Notes: generated by a model not told the origin, from the sequence alone. 64,000 bases of DNA from Catenibacillus scindens (GCF_014202115.1 NZ_JACHFW010000015.1:24812-88811), one strand, 5' to 3'; positions 1 to 9,297 are shown, counted from the first letter of the stretch. Numbers and translations: made by a program.

Positions 1-301
1 TCATTTCGTTTCTTATTAATAAAGTGCTATAACTGGTATGTAACCTGGATATAGCTTCGACATAAATGCTAACTCTTTATGTCAGGTCTGTCCATGTCCG
101 CAGACAGGCAGACAAATTCCGCAAATCTGACGGAATTTGCGGAACACTCGCGACGCACGCCAATGCAGCGCATAAGGCGCGCCATTCACGTATATAAAAA
201 AGTGATACAACACCCCCTGGTGTTTCTCACTGCAGCCGCATAAATGACCTTAATGACAAATGTCAAAAAGGGGATAACAACACAAAAGCCAAGCCTGAAT
301 A
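1..301. other. gene-free stretch downstream of rpmJ
   Basis: No convincing gene, tRNA or start site was found here. In related Clostridia rpsM usually follows rpmJ closely, but no S13-like reading frame begins in this stretch. It holds a perfect hairpin (arms TTCCGCAAAT at 117-126 and ATTTGCGGAA at 135-144, 8-nt loop) and the terminator at 191-230. The rest (145-190) is GC-rich without clear pattern. Confidence 0.6.
191..230 (-). terminator. Rho-independent terminator after rpmJ
   Basis: Read on the minus strand, GTGAGAAACACC and GGTGTTGTATCAC form an imperfect stem with a 4-nt loop (plus-strand arms about 202-214 and 219-230). A run of six T follows (196-201). It lies 72 bp past the rpmJ stop and would end the adk-map-KOW-infA-rpmJ transcript. 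Confidence 0.8.
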
Positions 302-415
302 TCAGCCTTGTCTCTGTTTGTGTTTTGGATTTTCGCAGATAACGCGAATACTGCCTTTTCTTTTGATGATTTTGCACTTCTCGCAGATAGGCTTTACGGA
401 TGATCTTACCTTCAC
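302..415 (-). CDS. rpmJ: 50S ribosomal protein L36
   Basis: A 37-residue zinc-ribbon protein of the large subunit, read directly from the sequence. The translation opens [15 protein letters not shown] and ends HKQRQG, with the C-C-C-H metal ligands of the zinc-binding L36 type. The start is GTG at 415, with GGAGA placed a few bases upstream; no ATG fits. It lies 70 bp after infA and is the last gene of its unit before a terminator. Confidence 0.95.
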   Translation of the reverse strand: MKVRSSVKPICEKCKIIKRKGSIRVICENPKHKQRQG

Positions 416-485
416 TTCAATCTCTCCTTTCAAAACGTCCATTTCATATTATAACACCATAATTTGGCACATGTCAAGCAATAAA

Positions 486-704
486 TTATTTATCTCTCCA
501 AATAATTCTGCCTTTTGTCAGATCGTAGGGAGACAATTCGATGGTCACTTTATCTCCCGGCAAAATCTTGATAAAATTCATTCTCAATTTACCGCTGATA
601 TGAGCGAGAACTCTGTGACCGTTCTCCAATTCTACCTGAAACATGGCATTGGGCAGTTTTTCTACAACAACACCTTCGACTTCAATAACATCCGCCTTCG
701 ACAT
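486..704 (-). CDS. infA: translation initiation factor IF-1
   Basis: A 72-residue OB-fold protein that occupies the A site of the 30S subunit during initiation. It starts [11 protein letters not shown] and ends GRIIWRDK, the expected length and termini for bacterial IF-1. The start has an AGGAGG-type ribosome-binding site. It begins 2 bp after the KOW gene stops, so the two are probably translationally coupled. The neighbours adk, map and rpmJ are the usual ones in Firmicutes. Confidence 0.97.
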   Translation of the reverse strand: MSKADVIEVEGVVVEKLPNAMFQVELENGHRVLAHISGKLRMNFIKILPGDKVTIELSPYDLTKGRIIWRDK

Positions 705-706
705 TC

Positions 707-1009
707 TTATTCCTCCTGATCTTTCATCATCAATTTATAAGTTTTTATGGCCTTTTTAATATCCCCGTCTGTGAGACTGCCCATCTGGACGTTTTCTAAC
801 AGTCTCTCAAGGGATATGGGAATTTTCTGAACATGTTTAAAACTTTTTAGTTTGGGCCGCTCCAATGTGCGGCGCATGCCATCCGCCACATATAACCGTT
901 CGCCCTCACTTTGCAAAACAACGTAAACTCTTCCTTTATCATGGCCCATTAGCGACAGGGCCAATTGTCCGGGAACCCACTCTTTATTATAATGATCATT
1001 TTTCGGCAT
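707..1009 (-). CDS. KOW domain RNA-binding protein (L14e-like)
   Basis: A 100-residue basic protein with an N-terminal KOW-type segment (about residues 12-45, including [18 protein letters not shown]) followed by a charged helical tail. Proteins of this kind are commonly encoded between map and infA in Clostridia and are thought to bind ribosomal RNA; the precise role is not established. The start overlaps the 3' end of map by 14 bp, and infA follows 2 bp later, which points to cotranslation with IF-1. Confidence 0.85.
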   Translation of the reverse strand: MPKNDHYNKEWVPGQLALSLMGHDKGRVYVVLQSEGERLYVADGMRRTLERPKLKSFKHVQKIPISLERLLENVQMGSLTDGDIKKAIKTYKLMMKDQEE

Positions 1010-1788
1010 CCGACACTCCTGTTTTCTGTTCTTCAGGGAGCAGCGTTAAAATCTCGCAGCCGTCTTTTGTTATGAGGATCGTATTTTCATAGTGGGCAGA
1101 GAGAGAGCCGTCTTCTGTAACAACTGTCCAGTCATCATCAAGCCATTCCACGTCATAACTTCCGGCATTGACCATAGGTTCTACAGCCAGCGTCATTCCA
1201 GCCTGAAGTTTTAGGCCCCTGCCTTTCTGTCTGAAGTTGGGGATCTGAGGGTCTTCATGAAGGTGAGTGCCAATTCCGTGTCCCACAAGGTCACGGACAA
1301 CGCTGTAGCCAAAAGACTCAACATAATCCTGGATTGCAGCGGAAATCTCAAATAAATGATTGCCTTCTTTTGCCAGTTTTATACCTTCAAAAAAACTTTG
1401 CCTCGTTACTTCCATCAGGCGGGCCGCTTCCAGGGAAACTTCGCCTACCCCCCCATGTGCGGGCCGCGTCTGAATGCATGCCGTTATAGATCAGGCCCCC
1501 ATCCAGACTGACAATATCCCCCTCCTGAATAATATGCTCCTTAGAGGGAATCCCGTGAACAACTTCATCATTGACGGAAACACAGATTGATGCAGGGTAT
1601 CCGTTATAATTTTTAAAATTGGGAATACAGCCAAAATCTCGGATGATCGTCTCTCCAAGCCGGTCAATATCCCATGTGGACATGCCCGGCTTCAGTGCTT
1701 TGTGCAGTTCCTTATGCACGATGGCCAGCAGACGGCCGGCCTCGCGCATATTTTCAATCTGCCTGGGTGATTTTATACTTACAGACAT
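996..1788 (-). pseudogene. map: methionine aminopeptidase, type I, broken by a frameshift
   Basis: The enzyme removes the initiator methionine from new proteins. Residues 1-117 read in one frame (MSVSIKSPRQIENMREAGR to GMHSDAARTW). The rest (EVTRQSFFEGIK onward) reads in the next frame. Together they give a normal-length enzyme with all five metal ligands: the two Asp of DGG and SDAA, the His of GHGIGTHLHEDP, and the Glu of AVEPM and HYENT. The shift maps to a C7 run at 1448-1454 (G7 in the mRNA sense); six bases would restore TWGVGEVSLEA. As map is normally essential, a sequencing error or a recent slippage mutation is likelier than an old pseudogene. It starts 2 bp after adk. Confidence 0.9.
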
Positions 1789-1789
1789 A

Positions 1790-2437
1790 TCAGTGAACTC
1801 CTATCACTTTGCAGATGTCCGCAAATACTTCATCCATATTCTTAGTCCCATCCACTTCCACAAGAATACCTTCATTCTTATAGTAGTCGATGAGAGGCTG
1901 TGTCTGCTCATGATACACGTTTAAGCGGTTTTTAACAGTTTCCGGTTTATCATCATCCCGGAGAATCAGGGCTTCACCGCACACATCGCAGACACCTTCA
2001 ACCTTGGTCGGGTTATAAACCACATGGTATGTTGCTCCGCATCCAACACATGCACGGCGGCCGGACATTCTCCGAATAATATTTTCGTCAGGGACTTCAA
2101 TATTAATCGCATATTCCATCTTCTGGCCGATGGCATTAAGGGCATTTGTCAGGGCCTGAGCCTGAGGAATGGTCCTCGGAAAACCGTCCAAAATATACCC
2201 TTGCTCACAGTCGGATTGTTGAATTCTATCAACGACGAGATCACAGACCAGTTCATCCGGAACGAGCAGACCTTTGTCCATATACTCTTTGGCCTTAGCC
2301 CCAAGCTCTGTACCGTTCTTGATATTTGCTCTGAAAATATCTCCGGTTGATATATGAGGAACATTGCATACTTCTGCAATTTTCTTGGCCTGTGTACCTT
2401 TGCCGGCACCAGGCGCACCCAGCATAATTATCTTCAT
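1790..2437 (-). CDS. adk: adenylate kinase, zinc-containing LID
   Basis: Catalyses ATP + AMP to 2 ADP in the cytoplasm. The 215-residue protein has the P-loop [10 protein letters not shown] (residues 7-16), the AMP-site DGFPRT motif, and four LID cysteines (RRACVGCG and GVCDVCG, about residues 128-153) that bind structural zinc, as is usual in Gram-positive enzymes. The ATG has GGAGG upstream. It is the first gene of a unit with its own promoter at 2618-2646 and is followed 1 bp later by map. Confidence 0.97.
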   Translation of the reverse strand: MKIIMLGAPGAGKGTQAKKIAEVCNVPHISTGDIFRANIKNGTELGAKAKEYMDKGLLVPDELVCDLVVDRIQQSDCEQGYILDGFPRTIPQAQALTNALNAIGQKMEYAINIEVPDENIIRRMSGRRACVGCGATYHVVYNPTKVEGVCDVCGEALILRDDDKPETVKNRLNVYHEQTQPLIDYYKNEGILVEVDGTKNMDEVFADICKVIGVH

Positions 2438-2617
2438 AATTATCCTCCATTCATATGTCCAACAATTTCCCGCCCCATTTAGGGCAAACTGCCTGCATAC
2501 CGCAGGAACTTACAGTAACTGCCAGGTCAGTACAGCACAGACAGCAGGGTCAGAGCGTTGCCACCTGCAGGTTATACAACCCTTTCTGCCTCAAACTCCT
2601 GACAAGGCGCTGCTTTT
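2438..2617 (-). other. structured 5' leader of adk
   Basis: About 180 nt lie between the predicted adk transcription start and its ATG. On the minus strand it contains CCTGC-GGTAT-GCAGG and a longer imperfect pairing (CAGGT with ACCTG). It matches no riboswitch I recognise. A role in control of the adk unit is only a guess. Confidence 0.35.
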
Positions 2618-2646
2618 AGTATAATACAAAAATTGATTTAAAACAA
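2618..2646 (-). promoter_or_regulatory. sigma-A type promoter for the adk unit
   Basis: On the minus strand: -35 TTGTTT (2641-2646), a 17-bp spacer, and -10 TATACT (2618-2623). It lies just past the terminator of the upstream lipoprotein gene, so adk-map-KOW-infA-rpmJ is probably transcribed independently of the ribosomal operon. Confidence 0.7.
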
Positions 2647-2669
2647 TACCTAAATATTTTATTCTTTGC

Positions 2670-2714
2670 AAAAAAAGCGCCGCGTCCATCTATACAGATG
2701 GCAAAACGGCGCCC
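2670..2714 (-). terminator. Rho-independent terminator after the lipoprotein gene
   Basis: On the minus strand a GC-rich stem GCGCCGTTTTGCCATC / GATGGACGCGGCGC with a short loop is followed by seven T (2670-2676). It closes the lipoprotein unit at 2770-3378. Confidence 0.85.
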
Positions 2715-2769
2715 TTTCCCCAATCCTGAAAGGTTGGCAGAAAATTGCAATAATTCAGCCCGACGTTTC

Positions 2770-3378
2770 TCATTGCTGATCTGTTGCTGAAAATTCACCA
2801 GAGTAGATAACATTGCCCTGGCTGTCCACATATTCCACAACAACTACAGGGTTTTCCACATCAACGGCCAGCTTTAATGTTGAGGCGATGCTCTCGAAAG
2901 TTGATGCCTGGGCTTCCATACCTTCCTCAAGGGATTCCGGAGTAACGCTGGCTGCCACTGTATCATCCAGAGTAAATGTGTATACAAGGCGATCCCCGTC
3001 CGCTGTAATGTCCACACTCATTCCGGAACCTGCCAGACTCTCCTGCTGAGTGGCAATCTGATCCTGCATCTCGCTGGAATTTACAAACTCATCAAGAGAA
3101 CTGTAAAGGGCGAATGATGTTGTGTCAGCAGAACCCTGGGTATCACTAACCTGGGAGGTGTCCGCCTCAGCTACACTCGCTTCTGTCTGAGCTTCTGTCT
3201 GAGCTTCTGTCTGAACATCAGTCTGAGCCACAGTCTCAGTTTCCACAACAGATTCGGCAGCCGGTTGGGTATCTGCGGCTGCTGTGGAGCTGTTATTTGA
3301 ACCGCCGCAGGCAGTCAGCGCAAAAGTCAGCGCAAAGGAACATACTAAAGCCATCGTTCTTCTCATCATTGTTTTCAT
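2770..3378 (-). CDS. putative lipoprotein inserted between secY and adk (DUF4854-like)
   Basis: A 202-residue exported lipoprotein of unknown function. It has a signal peptide with lipobox (LTFALTACGG, Cys about 24). A low-complexity linker follows (about residues 28-75) with VQTEAQTEAQTEASV-type repeats. The C-terminal domain (about 90-202) resembles DUF4854, a family I assign from memory with moderate confidence. ATG 3378 has an AGAGGAG site. It has its own promoter and terminator and lies between two blocks of a highly conserved cluster, so it is probably an insertion rather than an operon member. The linker DNA is a tandem repeat of a TCTGAGC-type unit (about 3178-3230). Confidence 0.8.
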   Translation of the reverse strand: MKTMMRRTMALVCSFALTFALTACGGSNNSSTAAADTQPAAESVVETETVAQTDVQTEAQTEAQTEASVAEADTSQVSDTQGSADTTSFALYSSLDEFVNSSEMQDQIATQQESLAGSGMSVDITADGDRLVYTFTLDDTVAASVTPESLEEGMEAQASTFESIASTLKLAVDVENPVVVVEYVDSQGNVIYSGEFSATDQQ

Positions 3379-3425
3379 AACGATTCTCCTCTCTCGTGCG
3401 GAATGCTTGTCCGCAACACCACTAT

Positions 3426-3454
3426 ATAATATCCTAAAACAACTAAATACGCAA
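3426..3454 (-). promoter_or_regulatory. promoter of the lipoprotein gene
   Basis: On the minus strand: -35 TTGCGT (3449-3454), a 17-bp spacer, and -10 TATTAT (3426-3431). Between it and the ATG lies a small hairpin GCGGA-CAAGCAT-TCCGC. Confidence 0.65.
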
Positions 3455-3549
3455 CATTTATTTTAAATAACAGCTCAGCCCGATCTATCGTACATCCACT
3501 CCTGTGGGTGCTGGGCAGGCGCATCCGCAAAACTCACCGCCCACGGGAA

Positions 3550-3596
3550 TAAAAAAGCCATCTGTTTCAAAAACTCTTTGAAACAAAATGGCTTTC
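3550..3596 (-). terminator. Rho-independent terminator after secY
   Basis: On the minus strand AAAGCCATTTTGTTTCAAA pairs with TTTGAAACAGATGGCTTT around a short loop and runs into a T tract (plus-strand A run 3551-3556). It lies just past the secY stop and marks the end of the S10-spc transcript. Confidence 0.85.
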
Positions 3597-3604
3597 ATTT
3601 AATC

Positions 3605-4933
3605 TTAATCTTCATTGAGGAAGCCTTTATAATGCCGTACAAGCATCATGGACTCTACCTGCTTCATTGTTTCCAGTACAACGCCTACTATAATGATCAA
3701 AGATGTACCGCCGAAGGATACATTAGCTCCGAATACACCATTAAAGAAAATTGGAATGAAGGCGACGATCACAAGACCGCAGGCACCGATAAAGATAATA
3801 TTATTAAGAATTTTTGTCAGGTAATCTACTGTAGGCTTTCCGGGACGTATACCGGGAATAAAGCCACCCTGCTTCTTCATATTGTCAGCGATTTCCATGG
3901 GATTGAAGGTAATCGCTGTGTAGAAATAAGCGAAAAAGATTACCAGTACAATATAAATGATCAGGCCAATACTATACCATGGAGTTGCAGGCACACACCA
4001 GTTATTACTGTTTAATCCATTGATAATATGTCCCCAGATACCACTGGGTGTCACTCCAATAAAATTCACGATAATCGCAGGGAGAGACATAATGGATGAA
4101 GCAAAGATAATAGGGATAACGCCGGCTGTGTTTACCTTCAATGGAATATTGGTAGACTGTCCGCCGACCATTCTGCGCCCAACAACTTTTTTGGAATACT
4201 GGACAGGGATTCTGCGCTCACCGCCCTGAAGATAAACAACAAGAACAACTGTAAGCACGACAACAGCAATAATGATCAGCGCCGCAAGGCCGCCAGTCAC
4301 AATATTGCTGGAGTTAAAAACAAACTGTTCAAAAAGTGTCCGGAAATCTTCAGGGATTCTTGATACAATGTTGATCAAAAGAATAACGGAAATACCGTTG
4401 CCCACACCTTTTTCCGTGATCTGCTCGCCCAGCCACATAACAAGGGAGGATCCTGCTGTCAGAGAAAGAACAACAACAAGGATACCAAAAATATTGTTCT
4501 GTGTGAGATAGCCGGCTCTGGAGAAAGAGATTCCCATAGCAAGACCTTCGATCAATGCCAGCGCAATGGTCACATAACGTGTGATCTCCCGGATCTTCTT
4601 TCTGCCGTCTTCACCGTCACGCTGCATTTCTTCCAGCTTAGGAATAGCTATAGTCAAAAGCTGCATGATAATGGAAGATGTAATGTACGGCGTAATATTC
4701 AGAGCCAAAATAGACATCTGAGTAAAAGAGCCGCCAGTCATGGCATTAAAGAAATCCAGTGCGCCGCCTGTGTTTGCAGTCTGATTTGCAAACCAGGCGG
4801 AAAAAACCTCACTGTTGACTCCGGGTGTCGGGATAGCGGCGCCCAGTCTGACAATGATAAGCATTACAAAAGTAAATAAGATACGGGAACGTACATCTTT
4901 AATTTTGAATGCATTTTTAAGTGTTGTCAGCAT
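3605..4933 (-). CDS. secY: protein translocase subunit SecY
   Basis: The channel subunit of the SecYEG membrane translocase. The 442-residue protein has about ten hydrophobic segments, the plug-region motif GVNSEVFSAWF after the first helix, and the conserved C-terminal region with GGFIPGIRPGKPT. The ATG shares one base with the rplO stop (TAATG), which suggests translational coupling. In most Firmicutes adk follows directly; here a terminator and a lipoprotein gene come between. Confidence 0.97.
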   Translation of the reverse strand: MLTTLKNAFKIKDVRSRILFTFVMLIIVRLGAAIPTPGVNSEVFSAWFANQTANTGGALDFFNAMTGGSFTQMSILALNITPYITSSIIMQLLTIAIPKLEEMQRDGEDGRKKIREITRYVTIALALIEGLAMGISFSRAGYLTQNNIFGILVVVLSLTAGSSLVMWLGEQITEKGVGNGISVILLINIVSRIPEDFRTLFEQFVFNSSNIVTGGLAALIIIAVVVLTVVLVVYLQGGERRIPVQYSKKVVGRRMVGGQSTNIPLKVNTAGVIPIIFASSIMSLPAIIVNFIGVTPSGIWGHIINGLNSNNWCVPATPWYSIGLIIYIVLVIFFAYFYTAITFNPMEIADNMKKQGGFIPGIRPGKPTVDYLTKILNNIIFIGACGLVIVAFIPIFFNGVFGANVSFGGTSLIIIVGVVLETMKQVESMMLVRHYKGFLNED

Positions 4934-5373
4934 TAGATCACCTCTACTGTTCCACCAAGAGCCTGAATTTTTTCTACAGCGCCTGCGCTGAAAGCATTGG
5001 CTTTAACCGTTAATTTCTTAGTCAACTCGCCGTTGCCAAGAATCTTTACGCCGTCTTTAGGATTTGTGATCGCGCCGGACTCAAGAAGAGTTTCGATATT
5101 AACTTCAGCGCCATCTTCAAAACGATTTAATACGTCAACATTGATCGCTACGATATCTTTCGTGTTGATATTGTGGAAGCCTCTTTTAGGAATACGTCTG
5201 TATAAAGGCATCTGTCCACCTTCAAAACCTGGTCTTGGTGCGCCGGAACGCGCTTTCTGACCTTTATGGCCTTTACCTGCTGTTTTACCGTTTCCTGAAC
5301 CATGTCCACGGCCTCTTCTGAAATTATCGTTATGTTTTGAACCAACGGCTGGTTTTAATTCTGATAAATTCAT
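4933..5373 (-). CDS. rplO: 50S ribosomal protein L15
   Basis: A large-subunit assembly protein of 146 residues. It opens [14 protein letters not shown] and has the Gly/Arg/Lys-rich N-terminal arm ([20 protein letters not shown]) that enters 23S rRNA. The start is preceded by AAGGAGGTG. It overlaps secY by one base and lies 31 bp after rpmD. Confidence 0.97.
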   Translation of the reverse strand: MNLSELKPAVGSKHNDNFRRGRGHGSGNGKTAGKGHKGQKARSGAPRPGFEGGQMPLYRRIPKRGFHNINTKDIVAINVDVLNRFEDGAEVNIETLLESGAITNPKDGVKILGNGELTKKLTVKANAFSAGAVEKIQALGGTVEVI

Positions 5374-5404
5374 CTTTGCACCTCCTTACATTTTTACAGG
5401 GAAA

Positions 5405-5587
5405 TCAGATTTCTTCAACTTTTACAAGATGTTTAACCTGGTTTACCATGCCTTTTACTGCTGCGTTGTTTGGCAATTCTACTGTGTGATGAAGCTTTCT
5501 CAGACCCAGAGCTTCTACAGTTTTCTTATGCTTAGGAACTGCACCAATTGTAGATTTAACTAAAGTAATCTTTAATTTATCTGCCAT
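5405..5587 (-). CDS. rpmD: 50S ribosomal protein L30
   Basis: A 60-residue large-subunit protein (MADKLKITLVKSTIGAVPKH) with the short bacterial L30 fold and the expected RKLHHTVELPNN motif. It lies 17 bp after rpsE and before rplO, the canonical order. Confidence 0.96.
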   Translation of the reverse strand: MADKLKITLVKSTIGAVPKHKKTVEALGLRKLHHTVELPNNAAVKGMVNQVKHLVKVEEI

Positions 5588-5604
5588 TTTTTATGCCTCC
5601 TTAA

Positions 5605-6114
5605 TTACCCGCGGATCTCTTCAACAGATTTGCCGCGCTTTTTGGCAACTTCTTCAATGGTTGTCAGATTTGAAAGACCATCGAGAGTCGCAAGTACAAC
5701 ATTCTGTTTGTTACTGGAACCAAGAGATTTTGTACGGATATTTTTATAGCCGGCAAGTTCGAGAACCGCACGGGCCGGGCCGCCGGCGATGATACCGGTA
5801 CCCAGAGGAGACTGTTTAAGTAAAACAGTTGCACTTCCGAATTTACCTAAATTGTCATGTGTTACACTGCCATTTTCATCAACTGGCACTTCGATAAGCT
5901 TTTTGATAGCGTCTTCTTTGCCTTTGCGGATAGCTTCAGGAATTTCAGTAGCTTTTCCCAAGCCTGCGCCGACATGTCCGTTGCCATCACCAACGACAAC
6001 TAATGCTGCGAACCGGAAGTTACGACCACCTTTTACAACCTTAGTTACACGTTTGATTGATACTACTTTTTCGGTTAATTCTAATTGACTAGCATCAATG
6101 ATTGTACGTTTCAT
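5605..6114 (-). CDS. rpsE: 30S ribosomal protein S5
   Basis: A 169-residue small-subunit protein involved in decoding accuracy. It has the double-stranded RNA-binding N-terminal part ([20 protein letters not shown], about residues 26-47) and the C-terminal S5 domain with [18 protein letters not shown]. It is 15 bp downstream of rplR. Confidence 0.97.
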   Translation of the reverse strand: MKRTIIDASQLELTEKVVSIKRVTKVVKGGRNFRFAALVVVGDGNGHVGAGLGKATEIPEAIRKGKEDAIKKLIEVPVDENGSVTHDNLGKFGSATVLLKQSPLGTGIIAGGPARAVLELAGYKNIRTKSLGSSNKQNVVLATLDGLSNLTTIEEVAKKRGKSVEEIRG

Positions 6115-6129
6115 GTGTTTTCCTCCTTG

Positions 6130-6498
6130 CTAGAATTGTAATCCAGCTTCTCTAGCTGCATCAGCTAATGCCTGAACTTTACCCTGATAGATAAATCCGC
6201 CTCTGTCAAATACAACCTGTGTAATACCCTTTTCAAGAGCTTTTTTAGCAATTGCTGTGCCCACAGCGGCTGCGGCTTCAACGTTGTTTGTCTTTTCAAC
6301 GCTTGCTTTGATCTCTTTTTCCATTGTGGAAGCAGCTACCAGTGTATTACCAACAGTGTCATCAATGATCTGAGCGTAAATATGATTATTACTTCTGAAT
6401 ACAGCTAAACGAGGACGCTGCGGTGTACCAGCAAGATGATGGCGCAGACGTCTGTGTTTCTTTTCGCGAACTTTGCTTCTTGACTCTTTGCTAATCAT
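6130..6498 (-). CDS. rplR: 50S ribosomal protein L18
   Basis: A 122-residue 5S rRNA-binding protein. The basic N-terminus ([16 protein letters not shown]) is followed by the [17 protein letters not shown] core, and it ends [16 protein letters not shown] ([12 protein letters not shown]). Spacing is 18 bp from rplF and 15 bp to rpsE. Confidence 0.97.
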   Translation of the reverse strand: MISKESRSKVREKKHRRLRHHLAGTPQRPRLAVFRSNNHIYAQIIDDTVGNTLVAASTMEKEIKASVEKTNNVEAAAAVGTAIAKKALEKGITQVVFDRGGFIYQGKVQALADAAREAGLQF

Positions 6499-6516
6499 TA
6501 ATATTCACTCCTTTAC

Positions 6517-7059
6517 TTATTTCTTACCAGTCTTACCAACTTTACGCCGGATAACTTCGTCAGCGTACTTGATACCTTTACCCTTGTAAGGTTCAGGTCT
6601 TCTCTTGTCTCTGATCTCAGCCGCATACTGGCCTACTTTTTCCTTGTCAATACCAGAAACTGTGATTTTGGTCTGACCATCAAGAGTGGTAGTCACACCT
6701 TCCGGATCTACCATCTCAACCGGATGTGAATATCCTAATGATAAGATTAATTTGTTGCCCTGCTTCTGGGCTCTGTAACCAACACCGTTGATTTCCAGAT
6801 CTTTTTTGTAGCCATCGGTAACACCGACAACCATATTATTGATAAGTGTTCTTGTAAGACCGTGTAAAGATTTCATTCTCTTTAAGTCGTTCGGTCTTGT
6901 AACCACTACGTGTCCGTCTTCAATTTTAATGTCCATTTCAGCGGGAAGCACTCTCTCAAGTGTTCCTTTAGGACCCTTTACAGTCACTTTATTATTTTCT
7001 GCTACATCTACAGTTACGCCTGCAGGAATAGCGATTGGCATTCTTCCTATACGTGACAT
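6517..7059 (-). CDS. rplF: 50S ribosomal protein L6
   Basis: A 180-residue protein at the base of the L7/L12 stalk, made of two repeats of the L6 fold. It opens [15 protein letters not shown] and carries the C-terminal signature [16 protein letters not shown]. The upstream gap to rpsH is unusually long for this operon (203 bp). Confidence 0.97.
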   Translation of the reverse strand: MSRIGRMPIAIPAGVTVDVAENNKVTVKGPKGTLERVLPAEMDIKIEDGHVVVTRPNDLKRMKSLHGLTRTLINNMVVGVTDGYKKDLEINGVGYRAQKQGNKLILSLGYSHPVEMVDPEGVTTTLDGQTKITVSGIDKEKVGQYAAEIRDKRRPEPYKGKGIKYADEVIRRKVGKTGKK

Positions 7060-7262
7060 GCCCGTACCTCCATAATGTATATGATAAATTTAATAGATTC
7101 AAATAAGGATGTTCTGTTCGCGTGGCTCACAGAACGGCTTTCGGACTAAGTTCATCCTTCGCTTACGCTCGGATTCACTAAGGCCTCAATGCCAATGCTC
7201 GCGAACGACCTCGCACTAACCTCGGCTACGCCTTTCAGGCTTGCCTCGCTAAGTGCTTTCGG
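7060..7262 (-). other. long structured spacer between rpsH and rplF
   Basis: A 203-bp non-coding spacer inside the ribosomal operon, where about 15-30 bp is usual. It holds inverted repeats: GTTCTGT (7111-7117) with ACAGAAC (7129-7135), and an imperfect GTTCATCC / GGATTCAC pair around 7151-7178. No T-tract follows them, so they are not ordinary terminators. They may be mRNA processing sites or remnants of small repeats. Confidence 0.5.
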
Positions 7263-7661
7263 TCACCATACAAATGCTAATACTTCGCCGCCAACATTAA
7301 GGGCTCTTGCTTCTTTGTCTGTGATCACACCTTTGTTTGTGGAAACAATGGCTACGCCAAGACCGCCAAGTACCTTCGGCATATTTTCAGCATTTGCATA
7401 AACACGAAGACCTGGTTTGGAAATTCTCTTAATTCCGGAGATTGTCTTCTGGTTTTTGTCCTGACCATATTTTAATGTCACTTTGATGGTGCGGTTTACA
7501 CCTTCGCCAGTGATCTCATAGCTTTTAATATATCCTTCGTCAAAAAGAATCTTTGCAATGGATTCTTTCATTTTAGATGCAGGGATATCTACTGTATCAT
7601 GTTTTGCAGTATTCGCATTACGAATTCTTGTAAGCATATCTGCAATAGGATCGCTCATCAT
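7263..7661 (-). CDS. rpsH: 30S ribosomal protein S8
   Basis: A 132-residue protein that binds the 16S central domain; in Escherichia coli it also represses the spc operon. It opens [20 protein letters not shown] and ends GGEVLAFVW. The second ATG (7658) is an equally good start. Unusual spacers flank it on both sides (137 bp upstream, 203 bp downstream). Confidence 0.97.
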   Translation of the reverse strand: MMSDPIADMLTRIRNANTAKHDTVDIPASKMKESIAKILFDEGYIKSYEITGEGVNRTIKVTLKYGQDKNQKTISGIKRISKPGLRVYANAENMPKVLGGLGVAIVSTNKGVITDKEARALNVGGEVLAFVW

Positions 7662-7798
7662 GGAATTTGTTCCTCCTTTTCAACATCTGAAACGCCTTCT
7701 TTGGTGCAGGCGTTAGTCACTTCATCTGAAGTTCTTCGCGCTCTGCCCGAAGAACGACTCCACACCGGTAATGGAAAACTCTACCGGGCGTTTCGTGA
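7662..7798 (-). other. structured spacer between rpsN and rpsH
   Basis: A 137-bp non-coding spacer. It holds a perfect 8-bp hairpin, GTTCTTCG / CGAAGAAC, within about 7731-7756. GAAACGCC near 7690 can pair with GGGCGTTTC near 7788, enclosing most of the spacer. No T-run follows. Confidence 0.5.
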
Positions 7799-7984
7799 TT
7801 ACCAGCTTGCTTTTGTTACACCAGGGATCTGGCCTTTGTAAGCTAACTCACGGAAGCAGATTCTGCAGATACCGTATTTTCTCAAGTAAGCGTGCGGACG
7901 ACCACAGATTCTGCAGCGATTGTATTCTCTTGTGGAGAATTTAGCAGGACGCTGCTGTTTAACTTTCATTGCTGTCTTAGCCAT
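7799..7984 (-). CDS. rpsN: 30S ribosomal protein S14, zinc type
   Basis: A 61-residue S14 of the short zinc-binding (type Z) form, with the four ligands in CRICGRPH and CRICFRE. The reading frame stays open further upstream. ATG 7984 was chosen because it has GGAGGGAAATTTC just ahead and gives the canonical [16 protein letters not shown]. No second, zinc-free S14 is in this window. Confidence 0.96.
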   Translation of the reverse strand: MAKTAMKVKQQRPAKFSTREYNRCRICGRPHAYLRKYGICRICFRELAYKGQIPGVTKASW

Positions 7985-8000
7985 GAAATTTCCCTCCTTA

Positions 8001-8540
8001 TTACTTTCTGAATGGCATGCCAAACAATCTTAACAGTTCACGGGCTTCTTCATCTGTATGAGCGGTAGTAACAAAAATAACGTCCATACCTCTTACTTTG
8101 TCTACTTTATCGTACTCGATCTCAGGGAAGATCAACTGCTCTTTAATACCTAAAGCATAGTTTCCTCTGCCATCGAAAGAATCTGCGCTGACACCTCTGA
8201 AGTCACGTACTCGTGGGAGTGCCAGATTGATCAGGCGATCCGCAAATTCATACATTTTTTCGCCTCTTAATGTAACTTTGCAGCCGATAGCCATACCTTC
8301 ACGGATTTTGAAGTTAGCCACAGATTTCTTTGCTCTTGTGACAACAGCTTTCTGTCCGGCGATGGTCTCAAGATCCTTAACAGCCGCATCTAATGTCTTT
8401 GCATTGTCTTTAGCCTCACCAACACCGATATTGATAACGATCTTGGCCAGCTTAGGAACCTGCATAACGTTTTTATATCCGAATTTTGCAGTCATTGCTG
8501 CAACAATCTCATTATTGTAAGTTTCTTTTAATCTACTCAC
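8001..8540 (-). CDS. rplE: 50S ribosomal protein L5
   Basis: A 179-residue protein of the central protuberance that binds 5S rRNA and contacts P-site tRNA. It opens [16 protein letters not shown] and has [18 protein letters not shown] and the C-terminal [14 protein letters not shown]. It lies 16 bp before rpsN and 23 bp after rplX. Confidence 0.97.
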   Translation of the reverse strand: MSRLKETYNNEIVAAMTAKFGYKNVMQVPKLAKIVINIGVGEAKDNAKTLDAAVKDLETIAGQKAVVTRAKKSVANFKIREGMAIGCKVTLRGEKMYEFADRLINLALPRVRDFRGVSADSFDGRGNYALGIKEQLIFPEIEYDKVDKVRGMDVIFVTTAHTDEEARELLRLFGMPFRK

Positions 8541-8563
8541 GTTTTGCTTCCTCCTTCCTGCGA

Positions 8564-8884
8564 TTAGTCGATGATCACTGCCTGAGCGTCTTTAACTTTG
8601 GCAGCGCGGACTTTCTTTCCGTCCTTGATCTGGTACTGGATTCTTGCAGGTTGTCCCTTGTAAAGATACATTACATTGGAAACATGAAGCGGGCCCTCCT
8701 GATGGATGATACCGCCCTGCTGATTCGCAGCGGAAGGTTTTGTGTGCTTTGTAATCATATTTACGCCCTCAACCAGAACTGTATTATTCTTGTGGTTGAC
8801 TGCGATCACTTTACCATCTTTACCTTTATCTTTACCGGCGATTACTCTGACAAGGTCGCCTTTTTTAATCTTAATACTGGACAC
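8564..8884 (-). CDS. rplX: 50S ribosomal protein L24
   Basis: A 106-residue KOW-domain protein that starts large-subunit assembly ([20 protein letters not shown] near the N-terminus). The frame is open further upstream, but GTG 8884 is the best start because AAGGAGGT precedes it at good spacing and the protein then begins at the family's usual place. It lies 13 bp after rplN. Confidence 0.95.
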   Translation of the reverse strand: MSSIKIKKGDLVRVIAGKDKGKDGKVIAVNHKNNTVLVEGVNMITKHTKPSAANQQGGIIHQEGPLHVSNVMYLYKGQPARIQYQIKDGKKVRAAKVKDAQAVIID

Positions 8885-8897
8885 AGCCGATACCTCC

Positions 8898-9266
8898 TTA
8901 CAGTACTTCCGGCGCCAGGGAAACAATCTTCATGAACTGTTTCTCTCTTAATTCCCGGGCTACCGGCCCAAAAATACGTGTTCCTCTCGGATTTAAGTCA
9001 TCTTTGATGATAACTGCAGCATTTTCGTCAAACCGGATATATGAACCGTCTTTACGGCGCGCACCTTTTACAGTACGAACAACAACGGCCTTAACAACGT
9101 CGCCCTTTTTAACAACTCCGCCTGGTGTTGCATCTTTGACCGAAGCAACGATGATGTCACCAATATTCGCATATCTTCTTGTGGAACCGCCTAAAACACG
9201 AATGCAAAGGAGTTCTTTAGCACCGGTATTGTCGGCCACACGAAGTCTGGTCTCCTGTTGAATCAT
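8898..9266 (-). CDS. rplN: 50S ribosomal protein L14
   Basis: A 122-residue protein at the subunit interface near the factor site. It begins [19 protein letters not shown] and ends [11 protein letters not shown], the canonical length and termini. An AGGAGGTAAAG site precedes the ATG. Confidence 0.97.
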   Translation of the reverse strand: MIQQETRLRVADNTGAKELLCIRVLGGSTRRYANIGDIIVASVKDATPGGVVKKGDVVKAVVVRTVKGARRKDGSYIRFDENAAVIIKDDLNPRGTRIFGPVARELREKQFMKIVSLAPEVL

Positions 9267-9297
9267 GACTTTACCTCCTAATCATGCCAAGCACAAA

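Noticed and set aside
186..377. Minus-strand frame of 63 codons covering rpmJ
   Set aside because: It reads rpmJ out of frame and runs through the terminator; L36 in the other frame is unmistakable.
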